Of a DNA stretch of 64,000 bases, positions 43,702-55,300 are shown in pieces (position 1 is the first letter of the stretch; every line of letters starts with the position of its first letter). A program made the translations under genes and the position numbers. Under the pieces are notes generated by a model. That model saw nothing but the letters and a program-made list of their open reading frames with translations, did no database searches and had not been told where the DNA came from. The DNA lies in assembly GCA_021234155.1 (NCBI GenBank), contig JAJEKV010000006.1, positions 186,001 through 250,000 of the forward strand, written 5' to 3'. Source of the stretch: Isoetes taiwanensis (lineage: Eukaryota > Streptophyta > Lycopodiopsida > Isoetales > Isoetaceae).

Positions 43702-44243
43702 GTTTTTATTCTTCTATTTTTTGAGTTCTGCCTGATTCCTTGCACTTTGACCAACAAAGCAAGAACTACAGTACATTTGTATGCATGGCAAAGCAAATCA
43801 ATGAGGATTTTATGCCGTCAGAATTCTCAAAAAACTGTCCATGGAGAATTGTTGTGCAAGGCATAAAATGATAAGAAAAAGTTGCCGTCAAATGAGTCCC
43901 AAAATTCCATCAGTATTCAAGTTAAATCAGGTATCATCCGAGATGAGCATATCGAAGATTAGGGTTTAAAGTCAGAGGTGTCATTGAAAAATTGAAGCAG
44001 TAAGAATGGTTATCCCAATCACTTGGCATCCTGGATGTTTAGCAGCATCAACTGGAGGATACTGTTCTCTCTAACAGTCATGCTCTGGGCTTCTTGAACG
44101 AATGCAAAAAGCTTCAAGGCCCCTTTTTTGATGGGCGCTTGTATTCTCTGTATGTTCAAAAGGTAATTGAATCTGTTACTATATTATTGGTTATGTGTAC
44201 TACAAGATGCCCAGATTCTCATTTTGCTATCCTACCGAGCCAT

Positions 44244-44545
44244 TTTTCCCTCCCGCCTTGGCGCCTGCCTGAGCGCCTGCCCGTCTGCCTGCCTGAGCGC
44301 CTGGGCGCCTTCAGGGTTGCCTGGGCGCAGTGACGGATGGCGCCTGGGAGGCGCAGTGATGGATGGCGCCGGTGAGCCTGCGAGAGCGTGCCTAAGCGTA
44401 TGTGCCTGAGAGCATGCCTGGATCGGTGGAGCGTTTCGGTGAGGAGGCACCTTCACTGGGCGATTTCCCTGAGCGGTTTCTCTGAGCGCCGCCTTCCCTG
44501 AGCGTCTGGGCGATTGGCGTTGGGGGCGTCTGTTTTCCAGCACAC
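44244..44545. repeat. GC-rich degenerate minisatellite
   Basis: A block of GCCTGAGCGCCTG-type units, far richer in GC than its surroundings. It lies directly upstream of the LINE/SINE-like tail at 44690-44820 and may be the 5' part of the same insertion. Open frames across it are repeat artefacts. Confidence 0.6.
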
Positions 44546-44689
44546 AGCGGTGAAGAGGTTACAGTTCGGAGGCGTTTGGTGAAGTCTTGTCTGTTGGAGG
44601 TATGCTTATTGCTTTTTGCAATAGCATGGATTTTTGGATGTGTAGTCATCCTGGCAACAGTTTTTTCCCAGGTGGTTTTTAATCTGGCC

Positions 44690-44822
44690 CATGGTGATTA
44701 TGTTTTGTTCTGTGGGCTTCGGCCCTTGTTCTGGTTAGGGACTTCGGTCCCGTCTTGTACTTGTGGTCCCATAACCCGATTGGGTTCCGTGGACATTAAA
44801 AGTTTCTTCCTTCCTTCCTTCC
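44690..44822 (+). repeat. LINE/SINE 3' end with (TTCC)n tail
   Basis: TGTGGGCTTCGGCCC, TTAGGGACTTCGGTCCCG (small hairpins), then GTCCCATAACCCGATTGGGT, CCGTGGACATTAAAAG and (TTCC)n. The last part matches the LINE 3' end at 10.3 kb and the inverted tail at 27.3 kb. Confidence 0.75.
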
Positions 44823-44829
44823 TTTGGAT

Positions 44830-45662
44830 ATCACGCATTTTCTCTCAAATTTGCATTTTGATCCTAAAAAGGAAACATACTCCATCAAGTCATTCCTTAT
44901 TCTTGAATTGTTCACCTTCTCATTTGGATGGCCAAATTTATTACTAGTTTTATTAAATGCAGATGCATTATTTAGACGTTTTGTTAAGTGCTGATAGTCC
45001 TTGTTCCATGTGTACAAGGGCTCAGCTCCGTGACTTGTTGATGACAGATGACAGGATTGCTCCAGAAGCCCAACTTAAGGAATACGAGAAGCAAGAGCTG
45101 CTCTTACTAGTTTAGCTTCCCGAATGATGGGAGATGGTATGCAATAGATGATTATTATAAATGGCGCCACACTTCACCATTCTGATGGCAGTATGGAGAA
45201 ACAACCATCTGCAGACACATACGACAATAGTTTCCCATTCCACAGTTGTCAACACGAATCATGTGCCTGGTCATTCGAATAGGTAATGCATTTGCCGATA
45301 CACATTTAGGTTTATCATTTAGGCATGGGCTTCTTTCATGAGAATAAGATAAGATAATCTATTCACATTCTCATACAGACCATATGGGATCGGAGATCCA
45401 TTATGCTTTTAAGATTTTAAAATAGCCTCTTGTACTTGCAGTCATCTCGAAGGCAATTGCAAAAGTTGTGTATAAATAAGTATTATGTAAAGTTGGCCGA
45501 TTAAATATTTACAAAAGACCAGAATGGCACACAATTGAATTGTATTGCTACAAGGCCTTTATGCATGTCTCTCTTTTCTAAAATTAGCATAACATCATGA
45601 TGTTATAGATCTTGTTTGATTGGTTGGTTTTTCATGCCTTTGTAGATGCTTTTCTAACCATA
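44830..45662. other. No gene seen
   Basis: Unassigned sequence between the retroelement tail and the Harbinger-like element. Confidence 0.45.
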
Positions 45663-45665
45663 TAA

Positions 45666-47780
45666 GGGTATCTTCGCACTTGTCGTTAAGTTAGGATTGC
45701 GTTAAGCTTTTGACGATTTTTAGATTCACACCACAAGTTAGGTTAGTGTTCCGTTAAGTTAAGTAATTAGTATTGCGTTAAATTTTTTAACCTAAAATTC
45801 CTATTTCAGACCAGTTTATGCTAGATTAACAAATTTAACAGAAAGTAAACCAAAAAATAAAAATGATCTAAAAATTAAAGTGACCTACAGAGGTCACTTT
45901 AATCTTGGCTATTCTGGAGCTCTCAGCTCGAGCTCGACGGCGACGCCGATGGCTTCAGAGAAAGCAGGAGCAGCTGAACGATGGCCATGGCAATGTCCTT
46001 GCCTATGCATTCTCTCATCAGGTGATTTCTATATATATTTATTTTTTTTCCCTTTCTTCCGATTTTCTAGTTTTGGTTAGCTTTGGAGACCAACCATGGA
46101 CACTGAACTTGATAATTCGCACTGGGGATGGAGCTCGCTAGACCATCCAGCCATGGGAAGGGCGTGGGTTTTAAAGGGATGCCCCTGAATGCATGTCCAT
46201 GCTGTTGATGATGAGCTTATATCGACTACAAATCTCGATTTTGGAGCAACGATTTTGATACGAAATGTATGTGTCATGTGTGCAGCATAAGGCTGCAGCA
46301 TGAAAGTCTTATGAAGGTATCTCGCAGCAAACAATCATGGGTTGATCCTTAAGAATCCCATTATAGAGCCAAGCTTGCACCTGCAAAGCTTTGAGATCCC
46401 ATGCTTGTAGCTTCTATTGGCTATTGTAGCTTTTATTGCATATAATTAACTTCCTCAGACTGCTAAGCTATTAAACCGAATGGGCTTCTCAACAGATTGC
46501 CTTCCACTATTTAGTGTCATATTTCAGCTCTCAAACTTGGCAAAAGCAATCTTTTACCAAATGGAACTCAATGTTTTACATCTCGTATTAACAGTAATAG
46601 AAGTATGCAAGCTCTGTGTAAAATGTGGGTAAAAACCTTGATTACTTTGAGGCACATCAGGTTAGAATGTTGTGGTTCATTATGTACAGTTGATGTAGAC
46701 TCTTGCAGTTTTCTAGAGCTAACTCAGATTAACCATCATATTTTAGCTCTGATGCTGTTTCATGGTCCCTGTTGGCCAGCTGTATTTTATGAAGCCAAAT
46801 ATAGTGAAGTCCCATACGTTCAATGCCCTGTTAACAATTTAAGCATGTGAAGTCAAATATAAGTGTTCCAATATTGTATTTCTCAACAGCATCACTCCAC
46901 CATTGTCTGAAGGATATGGCATCTAAAAAATAGAAGGGTCGGGTTAGAAGGTAAGCCAGTAAAGAAGTCTTGTTTATAGGGTGCCAGAGTCTTGTGATCT
47001 GCAAGTGTAGAATTGCTAACACATTAGTTATTCCATAAAGTTTTCCACTAGAGCTTTCCTAGACATTGCCTTTGCATCTTGGAGACAATAAATGCCAGTA
47101 TGGTTGATGGCACAAATCCAAGAACGAATTGTTTCAATTGAGGAGTCATTTACATATGTCTCTGTTTTCGCACCTCGCAATTTTGTGAATTTCTTATTAC
47201 TCTGGCAGCAGGTGACTTGCTTCTCAATCGAGCCCAAAGCCCCCCATTTCATATAAGTAAGATTTCATATCATAATCAAGTGGCATAAGCTGAAAAGTGT
47301 GTGACATTCAAAATGGATGCACTATAATAGTTACTAAAGGCTTAGCTTAACCAAAAGTGAAAGCATATGTATTCGAGAAGATAAAAACATAAAAGTTAAC
47401 GGAGGTATATGTGAAGGTATTGTCGTTAGCATTAGGTTAAAAAAAAAAAAACAAAAAAACTAATGGACAAATGTGCGAAGCCATTGCCGTTATCATTTAG
47501 ACTAACTTAATAGGCACCTATGCGAAGAAATTGTCATTAGCATTAAGTTACCACTAACTTAACCAAGGCATGTGCGAACACATTTTTATTTTGTCGTTAA
47601 GTTAAAAAAATAATAACCTAACTTGTTCTAGTCTGAAAGGATTTAACTAGTTTTCGTTAGGTTAAAGTCTTAACGGAAAGATAACTTAGTCGGTGCGAAC
47701 ATAAGGGTCTCTTATAAGTTTAACTGGGCAGTTAAAAAAATTAACTTAGTCCTAACTTAACGGCGGGTGCGAAGGTACCC
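45666..47780. mobile_element. Harbinger-like TIR element (TAA target duplication), non-autonomous
   Basis: The left end is GGGTATCTTCGCACTTGTCG and the inverted right end GGGTACCTTCGCACCCGCCG; both continue GTTAAGTTAGGA (about 33 bp of TIR). TAA flanks both sides (45663-45665, 47781-47783). TIRs starting GGG with a 3-bp TAA/TTA duplication are the PIF/Harbinger hallmark. Subterminal copies of GTGCGAA and GTTAAGTTA are frequent at 47450-47700. A perfect palindrome lies at 45877-45900 (AAAGTGACCT/AGGTCACTTT). No DDE transposase is visible. An exon-like piece at 45905-46021 (QRKQEQLNDGHGNVLAYAFS, followed by a GTGATT donor) could be captured sequence. Confidence 0.8.
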
Positions 47781-47783
47781 TAA

Positions 47784-48620
47784 ACCTTCTATAAACATGA
47801 TTCACGCAAGTTTGAAGTTGAAGAACTAAAGATTGTTTATTATTAATAAATTCAATTATACCTTCGTTAATGAAACCCTACACCATCTCCAAGGCCCCGA
47901 AAGTTCCCCCGGAAATCCCCTTTGACTTGGGTGCATATTCACACGGGGGGTGACGTAGGGCAGCGAGAGCTGTTGGATGGGCATATTTGCAAGTTATTTT
48001 GCGGATAATTCTGGAGTTTGTGAAAATAGCTTATTCAATGAAACGGACCATGTGAAAATCGATAATTTATAATACCTAGAAAGTGGTCTTCAAAGGAGTC
48101 TAGGCTCATGTATTGAATTTGCTTTGAATGATTTAACAACTTAGAGCTATATTGGGTACACAAATTTGAGGAAAAAAAATCTTAGGGGGCTTGAAAATCG
48201 GCAAGGAGACTTTCGGGAGCGCCATGCGACCTCTTCTTTCTCCAAAACATCCGCTATCCTTTTCCAAACTTAGGATCGAGATGTGGCAATTCGGGTGTGG
48301 CTGTTGAATCCGCCCGTCCTCTCCTTGGTTCTCCCCCTTGTAGAGGGGGGACATTCCCTGATTCATGCCTGGATTCGGTGGCTCTGTTTGACTCTCTGAC
48401 CAAGACCAAACAATCATGTTTGGGCTCGATTCTGCAGGATGCGAACTGATGGCTTCTGACAGGAAAAGCGGCTGTCTGCCCTCTTATAATCATGCCCAAC
48501 TTTCCTGTGATCATTGACCTCTGTTTATCCCTCTTTCTCAATCGTTCTATCCATTCACAAGCAAGTTATGGCTGTATTCTCGGGATCATATTAGTTGCTT
48601 CTCAGGCATAGTCTCTGTAA
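47784..48620. other. Spacer with one dispersed-repeat copy
   Basis: 47890-47990 is related to the repeat at 24890-25230. Minus-strand open frames at 48133-48541 are unassigned and probably noise or LINE 5' flank. Confidence 0.45.
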
Positions 48621-49452
48621 TTTTCTATCAATGTCTGATTTGAATGGGGCTGCCTATCAATGTCTGATTTGAATGGGGCTACCTCTCCCCCTTGCGATTG
48701 CCTGCTCCTGCTCGAACTCTGCCACTTTCCAGAACTCTGGATCATCTAGCTCTTCAGTGGAGCTTTCAAAATATTTTGTTGTCTTCTATAGCACCTCTCA
48801 GATTTGCTGTGGGTGGCTTGAAGGAACCCCTGCTGATATCTGGGCCTTCTTGGTGGATGAAACGGTTTTCCCTGAGATCTTCTTTGTAGGAGAACACTCC
48901 CATCCCTCCATCTGCTGATACGGTGGAATTTCGAATCGCTTATCTTGGTGCAGATAGACCACCTATTGCTAAGTTCTTCCTATTCTCTGAAGCCTTCTCT
49001 GATCACATCACTTTGGAGCTCTACAAGTCTCCCTGATGCGGTCTAAGTATGGAGTTCCTTGTCTTCTCTTCTGAATCAAGCCCTCCAGCCTCTCAAGCTT
49101 CAGCTACTTCTTCTATTTTTTCCATTCCATCGTCTTTCTCGCTTGATATTTCAACCATCACCTGGTCTATCATTCTCGTGAACACAGATTATATTTGGTG
49201 GGGATACATTGAGGGCCCAATATTGCAGCTTTGGGGTTCTATAATCGATCGAAGGTTGTTGCAGCAGGAGTTTTTCTCTTGTGTGGGTGGCTTTGCAATA
49301 CGTGGAGCTGATCCAGCATTTGTGCGAAGACTAGTCCGACTTTTGATCTTCAGTAACGTGGAAACAGAGCCTACTCAATCTTTTCTGGTGCATTGCCCCT
49401 GGCTTAACAATTCCTACTACTGGTTGGAGACATATTTTTGAGCAGGACCTCT

Positions 49453-51039
49453 ATGGAGCCTGCATTGTCTGCTGGGAATGTGGAAGCCAATATATGCCTG
49501 GATATGGATGAGCAGACTTATATTTCCCTGCATATTCCCGAGGTGGCGAACCGGATTCGTCACCTTGATAATCAGGCTCTTATTGCCAAAATTATAAGGG
49601 GTAACCCGTCTTTAGCTGAGATTAAGAAGACCTTTGAGCGTGTATGTCGTGGCAGATTCCTACCTCGGATCCAGCCGTTGGGAAACTTATACTTTCTCAT
49701 CATCCTGCAAACTGAAAAGGAAGCCCAGCTTCTTTTCAAGAAGGGGATAATCACTTGTCTTAATGGCCAAGTTTTGCTGCAAAAGTGGAGACCGGACTTC
49801 AATTCCAAAAAGCCTGATGCTTTGTTCTACCCAATATGGCTGTCACTCTCTAATCTTAGTGCAGAATACTGGACAGAGAAAGCTTTCAAAGCCATTGCTT
49901 CCTATCTTGGGGAGTACGTGTGCATGGGTGGGAACACCTCAGAGGCCCCAAAGATTTGCATCACTGTTGATATTCTAAAACTACTTCCACGTTCTGTCTT
50001 CTTCAAGGGATTTAACAATACTTTAATAGAGTTTATTCTCTCTATCTCTGGTCTTCCCTTCCCCTGTTCTGGTTGTGGAGCCAGGGTGCATGCTGGGGAC
50101 ATATGTTCAGACCTCTCTCCAGTGAGTCCAGTCCTTGAGCACAACGAATCTCGCACTCAGGGCGAGAATAGTCTGGCCCCTAGTATTGATTCTGAAGGGT
50201 TCACTGTAATTAACCCCAAAAAGTCTGCCAGGAAGCAGACCGTTGCTGCTGTTGCCCCAGACTATGGGGGAGAGTGCTCCTTGAAGGCCTGCCCAACGCC
50301 TTCCCCTGTTCCAGTGAAAAAGCTTCTTGACTCAGCTTTGGAACCTCCTTTGCCTCCAGAGGCCCTCTGGTGTAATAACAGGTTTAGCCCTCTTGTCCTT
50401 GCTGATAGTGAACCCATTGAAGAAGGCTGGCTGCCTGGTTTGGCAGCTCCTCCAGATTCTGCAGCAGAGAACCCAAAAGAGCATGTTGGCTCCGTTAGTT
50501 GACCCCAACTCAATGAGGAAGCCTGTCTCACATCGCCCAAGGCTAAGCAACTCAACAATGCTCGTTTGATCCAAGATCTTTTCTTCAATACCTCCAAGCT
50601 CCATTGTGATGGTCCTAGCCTGGTCTACGATGATTCTGAAGCTCCGGAGACTCTGATCAATCATGTTCCCATTCCTGCAGTACACACAAACCCCTTGGTT
50701 GCAGATCCTATGGATCAAGTTAATATTGCTGCTTCTGGCAGCCCCGAAGAAGCTCTGTCTGCTCTTAAGACTAAGATCAATCATGATCTTATTCCAGCAC
50801 CCATTCCAGCAGGGTACACAAATCTCTTGGTTGCAGATCATTCTGATCAAGCAAATGTCGTTGGCAACAATATTTCTGTGGTTAAGAAACTGAATGGGAA
50901 AAAGAAAGGGAAAGATAATGGGATTAAATCGGGCAAGTACACTTTTGAAGCAGCAGTAGCAAAAGTATGCTTGGAGCATTCTATGGAGCAAGGATGCATG
51001 GTTCTCCCGGCAAACAAGGATGGAAATACTCCTCTCTAA
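49453..51039 (+). pseudogene. L1 ORF1 (DUF4283 plus CCHC zinc knuckle), one internal stop
   Basis: Plant L1 ORF1 proteins bind the element RNA. The DUF4283-like region (about residues 20-180) includes RFLPRIQPLGNLYFLIILQT, GQVLLQKWRPDF and PIWLSLSNLSAEYWTEKA. A perfect CX2CX4HX4C knuckle follows, CSGCGARVHAGDIC, with C205, C208, H213 and C218 counted from the ATG at 49453. The tail has a Lys-rich patch (LNGKKKGKDNGIKSGK). The frame is closed by a single TGA at 50500-50502 but continues open in the same frame to 51039. Start choice: the first ATG in the frame; upstream in-frame codons lack Met. Confidence 0.85.
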
Positions 51040-51206
51040 AGATGTTGATGGAAGCTTCTTTCAAGTTTTTTGTTGTTCTTCCTAGTCTTATGGTTATTCT
51101 GTTTCTCTACCACAGGCTCATGCCTGTTTTGTATCAAGACTATTTTGTAAGGCAGTTTGTATAAGGCAGGCTTTTATATCAAATGGTTTACAGTTGACTC
51201 TATTAA

Positions 51207-52337
51207 ATGCTCAATATGTTCCAACTCTTTGTGAAGATTTTTGACTGTAAGGCTCTCTTTATTATGGTCATGACAGATATATGGTTGATGCAAAGATTGC
51301 TATTTCCTGCTAGTTGTATGTGGTCTGGAGCATCCTGGTTCCCATTCTATCTGCAAAACATAGCATTCAGCTTTGTAGACTTCTATGGAAAACCCTCGGT
51401 GTGGTGGTGGAGGTCTCAATGTAATGCATTCCGGTTGCATGCAAACAGGTTAAAAGCTCTCCTCTCAGGTCGTAACATCATGGGTGGTTTTGCCGTCCCA
51501 TGCTCAACCAATTTGCCTTATGGTTGCCCTTGGGATGATCAAAGCAAATATTTCTATCTCTCCTTCTATTCTAACAATATCATTATGTGGCTGAGTCCTA
51601 TCTCTTTGGTGGGAGATATGCTGTCCCCTAGTAATAATATCACTGAGATATTTCATGCTCGGCTCAATGTTATGTGGATGGGTCCTATCTTTTTGATGGG
51701 GGGTAATATCACTGACATATCTCATGCTCGTCTCAAAGTTATATGGTTGGGTTATATCTTTCTGTTGGGGGGAAAGGATGACAACTCAATGCCTTACGGT
51801 GGAGTTTTACATTCCACGTGTCTTCTCACTTTGAATATCAGGCTGGTTCTGTCACCCATATGGAGGCTCCTAAGATATTCCAACAACAGCGACATATGGA
51901 AGGTGTCGCCCCTATGGGATACCTTGGCATTTCTTTGCACTTTGGAATTTCCTCATAAAAGGTCAAAGAAGTGCCCATTATCATACTCCTCCTCTCTATA
52001 TACGATGGAAGCTATCAAGGGGGGGTTCCATATAGTTTTCCGTATTTCCAGAAGGGTTCCCCCCTTTTGGAGTAAAATGGCACTCTTTCCATTATGGGCC
52101 TATTGGGATACCTCGAGTTGCCCCTTTTCAGCTTATCTAAAGGGGCTCATATGCAAAGGAACACCCCATAAACATTTACCCTCCTTTGTTTCCAAAGTCT
52201 TACCTCCCCCAATGAGGGTATCTCCTAGGTGTTGTCCCACTTGGTACCTGGTGAAAAGGGGTGCAGAGGGGGAACATAATTACATCTCTGTACTTAAGGT
52301 CGGAAGATTACCTATAGTCATAACCACTTCGAGATGA
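51207..52337 (+). CDS. Middle ORF of the L1 element, unknown function
   Basis: A 376-codon open frame lies between ORF1 and ORF2 and ends in TGA at 52335-52337. ORF2 starts with the overlapping ATG at 52334 (ATGA), a layout that suits termination-reinitiation. The product is rich in Trp, Phe and Leu (NAFRLHANRLKALLSGRN; LCTLEFPHKRSKKCPLSYSS). Residues about 127-192 contain three diverged tandem units (NITEIFHARLNVMWMGPIFL, NITDISHARLKVIWLGYIFL). Such a length without a stop is unlikely by chance in this base composition. I know no family for it. Plant L1s usually have only two ORFs, so it may be a clade-specific protein, a captured sequence, or a repeat-driven open frame. Confidence 0.5.
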   Translation: MLNMFQLFVKIFDCKALFIMVMTDIWLMQRLLFPASCMWSGASWFPFYLQNIAFSFVDFYGKPSVWWWRSQCNAFRLHANRLKALLSGRNIMGGFAVPCSTNLPYGCPWDDQSKYFYLSFYSNNIIMWLSPISLVGDMLSPSNNITEIFHARLNVMWMGPIFLMGGNITDISHARLKVIWLGYIFLLGGKDDNSMPYGGVLHSTCLLTLNIRLVLSPIWRLLRYSNNSDIWKVSPLWDTLAFLCTLEFPHKRSKKCPLSYSSSLYTMEAIKGGFHIVFRISRRVPPFWSKMALFPLWAYWDTSSCPFSAYLKGLICKGTPHKHLPSFVSKVLPPPMRVSPRCCPTWYLVKRGAEGEHNYISVLKVGRLPIVITTSR

Positions 52338-55300
52338 TCATTGTTTCTTGGAATTTGCGTGGCATCAAAGGAGCACTCAAACGTGCTAGGGTATTAGCGG
52401 CAATTAGATCAATGAAGGCAGACATTGTCATGCTGCAGGAACATAGGCCACCTGACTTCGAGGCCAGCTCTCTCGGCAGTTGGGTGGGTAATGGCTATTC
52501 CTCCTTTAGCTGTGCTGCTCAGGGAACTAAGGGAGGTACTTGTATTTTTTGGAAAGATCAGGCTCCGAAAAACCAGTTCTCAGGACTGGGGGGCAGATGG
52601 CAGTCAGTTATATTTGAAAACAATAACTGTCAGTGGGGGCTTATTAATGTTTACGCCTCCAATAAACCTGTTGAGAGGGCAACTATGTGGAATAATATTG
52701 AGAGTTGGATTTCCCAGCACGAGAACGTGGTTGATAACTGGATACTTGGGGGTGACCTAAATATGACTGACACATGGGATCAAAAAGTGGGTTTGCATAG
52801 GAATCTGCAGGAGGAGGAAGAACGTGCCTGGCTTTCTCTAATCAACGGTGCAGGCTTCTCTCTGGTTCCTCCCTCCAATACTACATTTTCCTGGTCTAAC
52901 AAACAGAAGGGTCAGGATAGAGTGTATTGCTTGCTTGATAGATTTTATCTGGCCAACAAATCTGCAGAATTTATGGACAAGGCTTATGTTGAAGGAGATA
53001 TTGCATTCACTCATTCGGATCATGTTCCGCAGAGGCTTACTCTTGAGGATATCCTCTCTGCCAGGAAATCAGGTAATATTCCTTTCAAGTTCAACGTCTC
53101 ATGGCTAACTAAAGACGAGTTCTGCAACCCTTTTAAGGTTTTTCTCGGCTCACTAGCAAATGGGGACAACTCCCCCTCCATGAAGGCTTGGGCCCATAAG
53201 CTCAACCTCATGAAAGCTTGGATCAAGAAATGGGGCAGAAATAGGGCTCTGAGCTTCAAAAAGGAAAAGGATCTTGTTTACAATAGTCTCCGGATTATTA
53301 AGCAAGAACTTTTTAGTGACCCCTACAACCGAGATAAACACGCCTTGGAGGAGGAGCTCGAAAACAAAGCTAAAGCTATAGAAGAGGAAGAAGCAAAGGG
53401 TGCTGCTATACGCTCCAAAACTAAATGGTATGCTGATCTTGACCATGAGAATTCTAAATGTTTTTTTAGACTGGCTGGGGCTAGATTAGCAGAAAATAGC
53501 ATTACCTCTATCAAAGATCAAAATCAGGTCCTCCTAACAGATCAGGATGAAATCAAACGCTTCATTAGAGGAAGCTTCCAGGACCAATTTAAAGAGGAAC
53601 CGCTTCCATCCACTTACGGATTTGAAATTGCTAGATGGCTGCCAAAGGTTGACTGGGGGCACTTGGTTTCGGAGGCTGACAATCAATCCTTACTTCAACA
53701 GTTAGGGGATGAAGAAGTTTATAGAACTCTTTGCTCCTTGGCAGCTGGTAAATCCCCTGGTCCAGATGGATTCCCCCCGGAGTTTTTCAGGGAGTTTTGG
53801 GAATTTCTGGGGCAGGACTTCCTCAGGGCTATTAGGGGTGCATGGAACTCTCAGCTTTTACATCCTTCCTTGGCAGCTGGATTCATCACTCTCGTCCCTA
53901 AAGTGTCGAGACCTCAGGCTATTAGTGAATAGAGACCCATTGCTTTGACCAATGTCCTATATAAGGTCATCATGAAAGTTTTGGCTAACCGTCTGAAACC
54001 TATCCTAAATAGGATTATCGGCAGAGAACAATCAGCTTTTCTCCCTGGAAGAAACATTCTGGATAATTACTTGGCAGCAAGGGAAGGGTTACATTGGTGT
54101 AGGGTATCAGGACAGAACTGTGTGCTGGTAAAGATGGATTTTAGGAAGGCTTATGACTCTCTTAGGTGGGAGGCTCTGCAAGAGGTAATGGCTCATATGG
54201 GTTTCCATAGACAGTTTGTTGATATCGCTATGGGCATGAACAAATTAGCGTCAGCATCGGTGCTTGTTAATGGGGAACCATCCGGCCTCTTCGATCTCCG
54301 AAAAGGTATCAGGCAAGGGTGCCCTTTGGCTCCTTACCTGTTTCTTATTATGGCAAATCTACTGATGAAACTCAAAATTTCAGAAGGATCTCTGAGTGGT
54401 CTCTCTCTACCAGGTGGTGCTGACGAGCTCACAATTATGCAATATGCTGACGACACCTTCATGTTCCTCAGATTTGATGATGGTAGCTTTCAGGCTTTTC
54501 GGGACGTTCTCCTGGCTTTTGAGATCGTATCCGGGATTGGTCTTAACCCTAACAAATGTTCCACTCTATGGGCACTAGAGACTGCGCCTGATCCTCGAGC
54601 TAGTATGCTAGGATTTCCGGTGGTGAAAGCAGGTGAATCAATTACTCTTCTAGGACTTCCACTTTCCTTATCTGATAACATCAAAGGACTCTGGTTGCCC
54701 CTGTTGGATCGTCTTCGAAAGAAGGTTGCCCTATGGTCAGCCAAAGGTCTTGCAGTGTCTGGGCGTGTAACTGTGGCCAATGCTGTCCTTGCTGCCTCTC
54801 ACATTTTCTTCTCGTCTGTGATAGTGGCGCAGAAATTTGTGTACAATCAGATCCAGGTCATAATCAGGAAATTTATATGGGGAGGTATGGCTAAGGTTGG
54901 CTGGTCAGAATTATGTAGAGATAAGAAAGAAGGCGATCTTGGTTGCAAAGACCCCTTCTCTCAGGCTCAGGCATTAGCAGCCAGGTACTTATGGAGATCA
55001 CTGCAAGGTGACACCTCCCCTGCCCTAGTATTTGTCAGATATTGGTTTCAACGTTGTAAACTCAAAAGGAAGCCTTCCCTCCCTAGGGACGATTTCGGAG
55101 CTGCCTTTAGAGACTTCAAGATAGCCCCAGGTACCTCGCCTGTTATGAGAAGAATGCTCCAAGCATGGGCGAAGGTGCTACCATTATGCTCTCCTGCTAA
55201 GCTGCCCCCACATGCTGGTAAGATCAATCCTTTCTGGAATATTAGGGTTTGGGGATCAAGGAATCTTCCTCTTGCACTTGTACACCCCCGAATCTATAGT

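Noticed and set aside
43378-43866. 162-codon plus frame and several overlapping frames
   Set aside because: They run across the repeated TIR-derived unit of a MITE; they are repeat artefacts.
44094-44649. GC-rich open frames on both strands
   Set aside because: Produced by the GCCTGAGCGCCTG minisatellite; all frames stay open through repeat composition.
49049-49441. 131-codon frame just before L1 ORF1, possible ORF0
   Set aside because: Open, but without recognised motifs; Ser/Phe-rich composition fits a pyrimidine-rich 5'UTR. Not supported enough to call a gene.
50332-50991. 219-codon minus-strand frame
   Set aside because: Shadow of LINE ORF1 on the other strand; no family signature.
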